Shown here one piece after another: positions 6,862-11,813 of a stretch of DNA of 21,229 bases. This DNA is from a virus: the IMG/VR virus record IMGVR_UViG_3300042870_001196, positions 1-21,229 of that record; one strand, 5' to 3'. The first letter of the stretch is position 1. Each line of letters opens with the position of its first letter. Under the pieces are notes generated by a model, which saw only the letters and a list, made by a program, of their open reading frames with translations, searched no databases and was not told where the DNA came from. The translations under genes and the position numbers were made by a program.

Positions 6862-7874
6862 TTGAATTGTCAGGACCCGAGTATAGGTATACCGGAGAAC
6901 AGCTCACTGAGCCAGAAACAATTTTTGTAGAGGATCATCATTACAATGAAGAACTGCATGAATTTCCTGTGAAAAGATTGTTAGAAAATAGCACAAATCC
7001 ACATGCACATACCATAGTATTTGATCATGTGCTACAACACGATGACATGCTAAAAGATTATAATTTAGTATGTTTGCCTGTGCTGATGGCAAAATACACT
7101 AACCAATTTATACAACAACAAATTATTCCAGATTGGAGTCACAAATACCAAACATTTAATTTTATAATTAATAAGATACGGCTTCATAGAACTTTTATGT
7201 TAATGCTGGTAGACATGTTTGATCTTCATGATTGTGAATATACACTCTGCTGGAAGCATACTGATATTGATAAAAATGCAATGATGCGTGAAACTAATAA
7301 CATTGCCTATCAAAAAATTATTTTATCTAGTAAGATTACCACTACACCAAGGCAGTACCTGTTTGGAACTGAAAAATTACTCGATCAAGGACTACAGTAT
7401 GGTTCAATAACTAATCCAGAAGTTTATCAAAGATTCTTACAACAAGCTGTATTTGAACCCACATGTGTTAGTTTAATCACAGAGCCGGCATTTTTTGAAC
7501 GCGAAACTATCATAACAGAAAAAACTATCATGGCTATCTATGGCGGCACAGTTCCTATCTGGGTAGGCGGATGGCGCATAGCAGATTATCTGCGTGGTCA
7601 AGGATTTGATGTGTTTGATGACATTGTGGATCACAGCTATCAGGATATGCCGGATCCATGGGATCGTTGCTATTATGCCATAGAAAAAAATCTCAACTTA
7701 CTCAAAGACTTTGACACAGTTCAACGATTTGTATACAATAACAAACATAGACTCCAAGCAAATTTAGATCTGTTGACCACTAATATTTTTTTTAAAAATA
7801 CTCAACAAATTTTGAACCAGCAATCCACAAAGGTAAAAACAGAACTAGAAGTAAAGTTAAAGTGGTTGACTTAA
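6858..7874 (+). CDS. Glycosyltransferase-like (GT10-type C-terminus) protein, 338 aa
   Basis: Coupled to the previous gene by ATGA. The C-terminal region has ITEKTIMAIYGGTVPIWVGG followed by YLRGQGFDVFDDIVDHSYQ and DPWDRCYYAI. The TEK...A...GTVPI pattern is the nucleotide-sugar segment seen in GT10 fucosyltransferase-like proteins and in many aquatic-phage proteins. The N-terminal half is not recognised. It is a paralogue of the upstream gene. The TAA stop lies just after a TTGACT -35 box. Cytoplasmic; no signal or membrane helix. Confidence 0.65.
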   Translation: MIELSGPEYRYTGEQLTEPETIFVEDHHYNEELHEFPVKRLLENSTNPHAHTIVFDHVLQHDDMLKDYNLVCLPVLMAKYTNQFIQQQIIPDWSHKYQTFNFIINKIRLHRTFMLMLVDMFDLHDCEYTLCWKHTDIDKNAMMRETNNIAYQKIILSSKITTTPRQYLFGTEKLLDQGLQYGSITNPEVYQRFLQQAVFEPTCVSLITEPAFFERETIITEKTIMAIYGGTVPIWVGGWRIADYLRGQGFDVFDDIVDHSYQDMPDPWDRCYYAIEKNLNLLKDFDTVQRFVYNNKHRLQANLDLLTTNIFFKNTQQILNQQSTKVKTELEVKLKWLT

Positions 7875-7894
7875 AATCATAAATAACGTGCAAT
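7866..7894 (+). promoter_or_regulatory. Candidate promoter at the end of the glycosyltransferase-like gene
   Basis: TTGACT (7866-7871), 17-base spacer, TGCAAT (7889-7894, four of six matches). The spacer contains the upstream TAA stop. The first half closely resembles the stronger promoter at 9927. The -10 is weak. Confidence 0.4.
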
Positions 7895-7904
7895 AACAAC
7901 TGCA

Positions 7905-8033
7905 ATGAATACTCATCACTATTATCACACAATCAATGTTCAGCCTGAAACAGGGTCAATAGCCTGCTGGTCACTGTTTGGTGCGAATAGTGATACATTA
8001 GAGATTGATAGGGTCCAGGAAGACACAGTGTAA
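7905..8033 (+). CDS. Candidate 42-aa leader peptide or small protein
   Basis: ATG at 7905, ten bases after a possible -10 box, runs to TAA at 8031-8033. It starts MNTHHYYHT and ends EIDRVQEDTV. There is no strong ribosome site. The end of the frame overlaps the left arm (8009-8016) of a stem that precedes the terminator at 8071-8088, so its translation could affect RNA folding there. It is not recognised and could be chance. Confidence 0.4.
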   Translation: MNTHHYYHTINVQPETGSIACWSLFGANSDTLEIDRVQEDTV

Positions 8034-8088
8034 TACCACAGTGTTCACAAACTCCAAGGACCCTAGGATTAAAAACCCTAGGGTTTTT
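8009..8088 (+). terminator. Attenuator-like element with CTAG-loop terminator
   Basis: 8071-8088 is a perfect palindrome (A5-CC, loop CTAG, GG-T5) followed by further Ts: a terminator. Just upstream, TAGGGTCC (8009-8016) pairs perfectly with GGACCCTA (8058-8065), and the CCTAGG at 8062-8067 can pair with CCTAGG in the terminator stem. Mutually exclusive folds are therefore possible. CACAGTG occurs twice in the loop (8024-8030, 8037-8043). Terminator confidence is high; regulation is inferred. Confidence 0.7.
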
Positions 8089-8106
8089 GTTTTTAGCAAG
8101 GAAAAA

Positions 8107-8268
8107 ATGAAGAAATCAGATTTAAAACAAAGAATGCGCGAAGTAAGGTTTACCACAGAGCATACTCTGACTGCGGATCAGCTGAATCAGTTGATACAAG
8201 ACAAATTGGAACGTGCTCGGATAGAATCCGAAAATCGCAGACGAGTCAAGAATCAGCTTTTAGCATAG
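8107..8268 (+). CDS. Small charged helical protein, 53 aa
   Basis: ATG at 8107 with AAGGAA seven bases upstream; a longer in-frame reading from 8005 would run through the terminator and is rejected. The sequence begins MKKSDLKQRMREV and is rich in Arg, Lys, Glu and Gln, with LTADQLNQLIQDKLERARIE likely helical. It resembles small DNA- or RNA-associated phage proteins only in composition. Expression would require read-through of the terminator at 8071-8088. Function unknown. Confidence 0.6.
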   Translation: MKKSDLKQRMREVRFTTEHTLTADQLNQLIQDKLERARIESENRRRVKNQLLA

Positions 8269-8282
8269 ATCTTCTTAAAGTG

Positions 8283-8312
8283 TTGACAGGAAACGAGGTC
8301 CTGTGCTACACT
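8283..8312 (+). promoter_or_regulatory. Promoter with inverted repeat in the spacer
   Basis: TTGACA (8283-8288), 18-base spacer, TACACT (8307-8312). The inverted repeat ACAGGA/TCCTGT (8286-8291, 8299-8304) lies within the promoter and could be an operator. It would drive the structured RNA that follows. Confidence 0.65.
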
Positions 8313-8318
8313 ATAAAC

Positions 8319-8473
8319 AAGCACAAACGGGCGGCGACTAGGATGGAATCTCTTGTGTGAGACTAAAAATTAGATCGTATCGAAGCACATTAGACAAATG
8401 AATACAATCTGTAGGCATACAGAAGAAACAGAGTGGCTAGTGTGCTTCGATACACACATTGGAAACAATGTGT
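8319..8473 (+). ncRNA. Structured non-coding RNA A
   Basis: No credible gene lies between 8269 and 8519. The stretch holds a promoter and several hairpins: TCTC/GAGA, CTAA/TTAG, then a 16-base-pair stem (8377-8392 with 8438-8453, one U-G pair) enclosing a CTGTA/TACAG hairpin, and finally an eight-base-pair stem with a GAAA tetraloop (8454-8473). The stem base carries CACATTA opposite TAGTGTG, as in RNAs C and D. The transcript start is estimated from the promoter. No known RNA family is recognised. Confidence 0.65.
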
Positions 8474-8501
8474 TACGTGTGGGTAAATCACCTGCTACAA
8501 T
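8473..8501 (+). promoter_or_regulatory. Weak candidate promoter for the D,D-peptidase gene
   Basis: TTACGT (8473-8478) and TACAAT (8496-8501) with a 17-base spacer. The start codon is at 8520, giving a leader of about a dozen bases. The gene could also be read from the promoter at 8283. Confidence 0.4.
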
Positions 8502-8519
8502 TTTTACAAATTGAAGAAT

Positions 8520-9281
8520 ATGAAATTATTTGCTACTGTGTTTTTTTGTGCAGTGTTGACCAATGCCACAGCTCGCACCAGTGAGCCCACAGTGTTGGTC
8601 TACAACATCAATGCACAACGCACGGAACTGAGTCGTCATGTGGATCAGGTGCGATCCATGGCCAGTGTGACCAAGCTGATGACTGCCATGGTGACATTGG
8701 ATTACAATAGAGATTTACAACAGCCGATAACACTGGGGAGAAACACCAGTAGTCGATTGCCGCCAGGCCAGTATACCAGAGAGCAGTTGTTGCAGGCCAT
8801 GTTGATCAGCAGTGACAACGGTGCAGCCGAAGCCATTTCACAGGACTATCCTGGGGGCCGATCTGCATTTATAGCCAAAATGAATCAGCATGCTAGAATG
8901 TGGGATCTTCGAAATACTAAATTCATAGATCCATCAGGGTTAGGCGTGTTCAATGTGACCACTGCACAGGATCTGGCAGAGATGGTGCAGATTGCTGCCG
9001 GTTATTGGTTTATACAAGAAGTCAGCAGTCAGCCCACGGTATTGCTAAAAAAGTCAAACCAAACCCGTAGCAACACTGTGAATCTTAGCCACACTTCTCA
9101 ACAACTGTTGGCAGAGTTTGACCGTGTGACTGTGAGTAAGACTGGATTTACTACGGCCGCCGGGTGGTGTGTAGCCATGTTGGTGGAACACAACACGCAA
9201 CAGTATGCAGTGATTGTGCTGGGTGCCAATTCTAAACTGGATCGCAGTGCAATTATAAAGAAAGCGTTTAAAAATTTATAA
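8520..9281 (+). CDS. D-alanyl-D-alanine carboxypeptidase/endopeptidase, S11 family, exported
   Basis: A penicillin-binding-protein-type serine peptidase that trims D-Ala-D-Ala stems or cross-links of peptidoglycan. ATG at 8520 opens a signal peptide (MKLFATVFFCAVLTNATA, cleavage near residue 18). All three active-site motifs are present: SVTK at 49-52, SDN at 98-100 and KTG at 207-209. At 253 aa it has the catalytic domain but not the C-terminal domain and anchor of DacA-type enzymes, most like the PbpG/PBP7 group. Location should be periplasmic. It has no holin or spanin neighbour, so wall remodelling during infection is as likely as lysis. Host capture by the phage is inferred. Confidence 0.88.
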   Translation: MKLFATVFFCAVLTNATARTSEPTVLVYNINAQRTELSRHVDQVRSMASVTKLMTAMVTLDYNRDLQQPITLGRNTSSRLPPGQYTREQLLQAMLISSDNGAAEAISQDYPGGRSAFIAKMNQHARMWDLRNTKFIDPSGLGVFNVTTAQDLAEMVQIAAGYWFIQEVSSQPTVLLKKSNQTRSNTVNLSHTSQQLLAEFDRVTVSKTGFTTAAGWCVAMLVEHNTQQYAVIVLGANSKLDRSAIIKKAFKNL

Positions 9282-9285
9282 CATT

Positions 9286-9377
9286 GGCCCTGTAGTTTAA
9301 TGGTAAAACGGCGGATTTATATCCCGTAAGCAACAGATAATTGGTTCATGTGGGTTCGATTCCCGCCGGGGCTACCA
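9286..9377 (+). tRNA. tRNA-Ile(TAT), atypical
   Basis: Acceptor GGCCCTG/CGGGGCT (G-U at 1-72), D-stem GTTT/AAAC with GG in the loop, T-stem GTGGG/CCCGC with TTCGATT loop, A73 and encoded CCA. The best anticodon loop is TTTATAT, giving TAT (codon AUA) with A37. Two oddities: an A-C mismatch at 31-39 and a 22-base variable region normally seen in Leu, Ser or Tyr tRNAs. Identity is therefore less certain than the gene itself. It follows the peptidase stop by four bases. Confidence 0.75.
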
Positions 9378-9440
9378 TGTCTTAATGATCTACTAGAAAT
9401 TTTTATAACTTTTGCAATCTTGTGTAAATAGAGAGAATCC

Positions 9441-9881
9441 ATGCTACACCTAATTAAATCCACTACTGACAAATTTTTTGAGTTGTTGTCTCATGATCCA
9501 GTACGTCCATCTATTCCTCACAATGAAAGAGTAGGGGTCAATCGCGATATTTTTGTCGGTAGAGATAGCAATGATAAAGTTACTGCAATCACATGCGTAA
9601 GCTATCAGGACAGTATACCAATTTCTGAAAACGAATTGTTCCGAGTTGCTCATGATCCAGTTATTGCAATATTTTACACTATATGGAGTTATGAACCTGG
9701 TGCTGGCCGTCGTTTGATTTTTGATGCAGTAAATCACATACGTCAAACTAATCAGTCTATCAATAGATTCGTTACACTGAGCCCGCCTACAGAAATGGCC
9801 CGGCGATTTCATTTAAAAAATGGTGCAGTAGTTTTTAGAGAAAACACCGAAACTGTAAATTACGAGTATAGTGTACTCTAA
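9441..9881 (+). CDS. GNAT-like acetyltransferase family phage protein, 146 aa
   Basis: ATG at 9441. Conserved-looking blocks are FVGRDSNDKVTAITCVSYQD, AIFYTIWSYEPGAGRRLIFD and RFVTLSPPTEMARRFHLKNG. The strand order (a sheet with GAGRRL before a helix, then LSP...A..FH.KNGA) fits the GNAT N-acyltransferase fold, with GAGRRL in the place of the acetyl-CoA loop. Similar proteins occur in T4-like aquatic phages. The substrate is unknown. It sits between two tRNA genes. An inverted repeat (TGTAAGG/CCTTACA, 9886-9909) follows the stop. Confidence 0.6.
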   Translation: MLHLIKSTTDKFFELLSHDPVRPSIPHNERVGVNRDIFVGRDSNDKVTAITCVSYQDSIPISENELFRVAHDPVIAIFYTIWSYEPGAGRRLIFDAVNHIRQTNQSINRFVTLSPPTEMARRFHLKNGAVVFRENTETVNYEYSVL

Positions 9882-9926
9882 TAGATGTAAGGACACCAAT
9901 AACCTTACAACTAGCACGGGTATTAG

Positions 9927-9992
9927 TTGACTTAAAATCAATAGTTTGCTATAATACACACATGTTAAGAAATTAACTGTGTTCTTTAAAAA
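9927..9992 (+). promoter_or_regulatory. Consensus promoter plus boxA-like antitermination site for the tRNA/ncRNA operon
   Basis: TTGACT (9927-9932), 17 bases, TATAAT (9950-9955). About 20 bases into the transcript, 9980-9992 reads TGTTCTTTAAAAA, close to bacterial rRNA boxA (TGCTCTTTAACA). A boxA suits a long untranslated, highly folded transcript that would otherwise be open to Rho. The promoter is firm; boxA function is inferred. Confidence 0.7.
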
Positions 9993-10015
9993 TTTAAATC
10001 TGATGCCATCAAATG

Positions 10016-10169
10016 GTATCATTGTAAAGTGCTATTAGGGTATCGTGTAGGGACGCTTACACTATTCGGGTCCAACTGGCCGGGAACGGATCCTGAAATA
10101 ACTGCATCGGCTTTGACAGGGAAGCACCCTACGTCTAAATTTATGCACGATAGCACTTTACAATGATAC
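10016..10169 (+). ncRNA. Structured non-coding RNA B with 20-bp terminal stem
   Basis: 10016-10035 and 10150-10169 are perfect inverted repeats of 20 bases. Inside, TATCGTG/CACGATA (10041-10047, 10145-10151) offers an extended or alternative helix. GTAGGG pairs with CCCTAC, and GGGTCC with GGATCC around a GC-rich loop. The right arm ends one base before tRNA-Asp, so the stem sits exactly at the tRNA 5' end. There is no coding potential of note. Not a family I recognise. Confidence 0.75.
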
Positions 10170-10170
10170 T

Positions 10171-10245
10171 GGTCTCAAAGTGTTCACGGACGCACACAAG
10201 CCTGTCACGCTTGAAGAAGGGGATCGTTACCCCTTGAGACCGCCA
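10171..10245 (+). tRNA. tRNA-Asp(GTC), divergent
   Basis: Acceptor GGTCTCA/TGAGACC, D-stem GTGT/GCAC with GG in the loop, anticodon stem CAAGC/GCTTG around CTGTCAC (anticodon GTC), T-stem AGGGG/CCCCT, G73 and encoded CCA. The anticodon loop and G73 match bacterial tRNA-Asp. The T-loop ATCGTTA lacks the usual T54 and A58, and position 8 is A, not T. Confidence 0.75.
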
Positions 10246-10254
10246 AGATAGTTT

Positions 10255-10330
10255 GCTCGGTTCGTCTAGAGGCCCAGGACATCACCCTTTCACGGTGAGT
10301 ACACCAGTTCGAATCTGGTACCGAGTACCA
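10255..10330 (+). tRNA. tRNA-Glu(TTC)
   Basis: Cloverleaf with acceptor GCTCGGT/ACCGAGT, anticodon stem TCACC/GGTGA around CTTTCAC, canonical T-loop TTCGAAT and encoded CCA. It lies ten bases after tRNA-Asp. Confidence 0.95.
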
Positions 10331-10336
10331 TGTTGT

Positions 10337-10411
10337 TGGGGGTTCGTCAAGAGGTAAGACAACGGATTTTGATTCCGTCATGCATAGGTTCGATCCCTAT
10401 ACCCCCTGCCA
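10337..10411 (+). tRNA. tRNA-Gln(TTG)
   Basis: Acceptor TGGGGGT/ACCCCCT with an unpaired first position, as is common for Gln tRNAs. Anticodon stem ACGGA/TCCGT around TTTTGAT, T-loop TTCGATC, G73 and encoded CCA. Confidence 0.94.
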
Positions 10412-10420
10412 ATAAGTTAT

Positions 10421-10496
10421 CGCAGAGTGTTAGAAGTGGTATCTGGCCAGGCTCATAACCTGGAGGTCGGGGGTTCGAATCCCTCCTCTGCAACCA
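10421..10496 (+). tRNA. Initiator tRNA-fMet(CAT)
   Basis: Acceptor CGCAGAG/CTCTGCA leaves a C1-A72 mismatch, the hallmark of bacterial initiator tRNA. Anticodon loop CTCATAA is identical to E. coli fMet. The anticodon stem ends AGG/CCT instead of the usual GGG/CCC. Encoded CCA. Confidence 0.9.
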
Positions 10497-10702
10497 AATC
10501 CCGTGTTAACTAAACGTAAAAGAGTTAGGTAATTGCAACACCTTAATAGCTCGGTGCATTGGATCTACCGCTAAGGCTTGATTGAAAGCGACTTGAGAAA
10601 TCACAAAGGCGGACCTTGTCCGTCTAAATAAAAAAAAAGGTGGACAGAGTAACTGCTCGGTCTAGGGCTCTTGTGGTGAGAGTAGCTAGACAACTAATTT
10701 AT
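10497..10702 (+). ncRNA. Structured intergenic RNA between tRNA-fMet and tRNA-Asn
   Basis: About 200 bases without a gene. Hairpins visible in order: GTGT...ACAC enclosing TAACT/AGTTA, CCTTA/TAAGG enclosing CGGT/ACCG, GGCGGAC/GTCCGTC with a three-base loop, and GTCTAG/CTAGAC enclosing CTCT/AGAG. A run of nine As separates the last two. No tRNA fold or known RNA family is recognised. It is probably part of the same transcript as the flanking tRNAs. Confidence 0.5.
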
Positions 10703-10778
10703 TCCTTGATAGCTCAGTTGGTAGAGCACTTGACTGTTAATCAAGTTGTCCCTGGTTCGAACCCAGGTCGAGGAGCCA
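10703..10778 (+). tRNA. tRNA-Asn(GTT)
   Basis: Acceptor TCCTTGA/TCGAGGA, D-stem GCTC/GAGC, anticodon stem CTTGA/TCAAG around CTGTTAA, T-stem CCTGG/CCAGG with TTCGAAC, G73 and encoded CCA. Confidence 0.96.
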
Positions 10779-11027
10779 AAGAACATGCCGAGTGTCGTCG
10801 GCTACTGTGACCCACAGGATGAAGTACGTGACAAGTACGGGTGGTTCGAGCAAGAGCCTGCCCCCAGTAATGGGGATGGTGAATCTGCTTCCGGGTAACC
10901 GGCGGTCTAACCTAACCGGCGTTAGCAATACGAGAACGGTCCCTGTCGGGAAGCGGGTGGAAGGAGTGTGTGATGGGTATGATAGCGTCATATCTTGATA
11001 CTCTATAATTACCGCCGGGGGATGCAG
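10779..11027 (+). ncRNA. Ornate GC-richer structured RNA of unknown family
   Basis: About 250 bases without a credible gene but dense in hairpins: GCCGA/TCGGC, CTGTG/CACAG, GTAC/GTAC, CCCC/GGGG, CCGG-GTAA-CCGG (a GNRA tetraloop), CTAAC/GTTAG, TCCC/GGGA, and GGGTAT/ATACTC enclosing GATA/TATC. It is clearly more GC-rich than the surrounding phage DNA. I looked for RNase P, 4.5S and 6S signatures and saw none. Its place in a phage tRNA cluster recalls large ornate RNAs such as GOLLD and ROOL, but I cannot align it to them. Confidence 0.55.
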
Positions 11028-11114
11028 AGCATATTGAAGCACATTAAAGATAGGGTCGTAGCGGTTCCATGAACTTGAGTACATACCAAGGTAGTTAGTG
11101 TGTTTCAATATGCT
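11028..11114 (+). ncRNA. Structured non-coding RNA C with 19-bp terminal stem
   Basis: 11028-11046 pairs with 11096-11114 over 19 positions, two of them G-U wobbles, which points to RNA pairing. The inner end of the stem is CACATTA opposite TAGTGTG, the same as in RNAs A and D. The interior has GTTC/GAAC around CAT and an ACC/GGT helix. It lies between the ornate RNA and tRNA-Lys. No coding role is seen. Confidence 0.75.
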
Positions 11115-11155
11115 TTAAAGTAAGGAGAGTCCAAATGGACAGTGAAAAGAGCAGT

Positions 11156-11231
11156 GGGACGTTAGCTCAGTTGGTAGAGCAGTAGACTTTTAATCTATTG
11201 GTCATTGGTTCAAATCCAATACGTCCTACCA
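11156..11231 (+). tRNA. tRNA-Lys(TTT)
   Basis: Acceptor GGGACGT/ACGTCCT, D-stem GCTC/GAGC, anticodon loop CTTTTAA, T-stem ATTGG/CCAAT with TTCAAAT, encoded CCA. The CCA itself is the first part of the left arm of RNA D, so the 3' end is base-paired in the precursor. Confidence 0.96.
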
Positions 11232-11322
11232 TATAAAAACACATTACACGCTTACCCCGGGTGGTACCGGGACGGTAGTGACACTTAACAACCAGGGTGT
11301 TTTATAGTGTGTTTTTATATGG
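11229..11322 (+). ncRNA. Structured non-coding RNA D filling the tRNA-Lys/tRNA-Arg gap
   Basis: 11229-11246 pairs with 11305-11322 (18 base pairs, one U-G); one more pair (A11228-T11323) extends it. The inner end is CACATTA/TAGTGTG, as in A and C. Inside are a hairpin built on CCCGG/CCGGG with ACC/GGT and CAC/GTG below it, and ACAC/GTGT. The left arm includes the CCA of tRNA-Lys and the right arm ends six bases before tRNA-Arg. Confidence 0.75.
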
Positions 11323-11328
11323 TAATTT

Positions 11329-11405
11329 CTGACTGTAGCTCAGTAGGATAGAGCAACGGATTTCTAATCCGTCGGTCGGGGGTTCAAATCCCTCCAGTCA
11401 GGCCA
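11329..11405 (+). tRNA. tRNA-Arg(TCT)
   Basis: Acceptor CTGACTG/CAGTCAG, D-stem GCTC/GAGC, anticodon stem ACGGA/TCCGT around TTTCTAA, T-stem GGGGG/CCCTC with TTCAAAT, G73 and encoded CCA. The next gene starts six bases after it. Confidence 0.95.
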
Positions 11406-11411
11406 AATAGT

Positions 11412-11813
11412 ATGACCAAAATAATAGTAAACGGAACATTTGATATATTGCATCGTGGACATTTAGAAATGCTACAGTATGCAAAAAACCAAGGCGACTA
11501 TCTTTTAGTTTGCATTGACTCTGACGAACGTGTTCGAAAACTCAAAGGATCTACTCGACCCATAAACAACCAAATAGATCGTATGTTTATGCTGAATAGT
11601 TTAAAATGTGTAGACTATGTTAAAATCTTTAATTCATCAGAAGAGTTAATAGAACTAATTAAACTGGACAAACCAGACATCATGGTCAAAGGCAGTGACT
11701 GGCAAGGTAAAAGCATAGTTGGACAAGAACACGTAAATCAAGTGATATTTTATGACAGAGTCGGCAATTATTCAACAACAAACACAATTCAAGATATTGC
11801 TAATAGGCGATAA
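11412..11813 (+). CDS. HldE C-terminal-type nucleotidyltransferase (ADP-heptose synthase-like)
   Basis: A cytidylyltransferase-like enzyme that should couple a sugar 1-phosphate to a nucleotide. The 133-aa protein opens with GTFDILHRGHLEML, holding the HxGH nucleotide-binding motif, and has RPINNQIDRMFML and VKGSDWQGKSIVG, as in the adenylyltransferase half of HldE. TagD/glycerol-3-phosphate cytidylyltransferase is the alternative; the neighbours favour HldE. The start lies six bases after tRNA-Arg, so it is probably cotranscribed with it. There is no clear ribosome site. Its end overlaps the kinase gene by 62 bases. Confidence 0.82.
   Translation: MTKIIVNGTFDILHRGHLEMLQYAKNQGDYLLVCIDSDERVRKLKGSTRPINNQIDRMFMLNSLKCVDYVKIFNSSEELIELIKLDKPDIMVKGSDWQGKSIVGQEHVNQVIFYDRVGNYSTTNTIQDIANRR

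Noticed and set aside
10779-11027. RNase P RNA, 4.5S/SRP RNA or 6S RNA
   Set aside because: The characteristic conserved blocks of these RNAs could not be found; only general hairpin content was seen.
10737-11108. Minus-strand 123-codon open frame across tRNA-Asn and the structured RNA region
   Set aside because: It overlaps tRNA-Asn and strongly paired RNA, has odd composition and no start signals; the RNA reading explains the sequence better.
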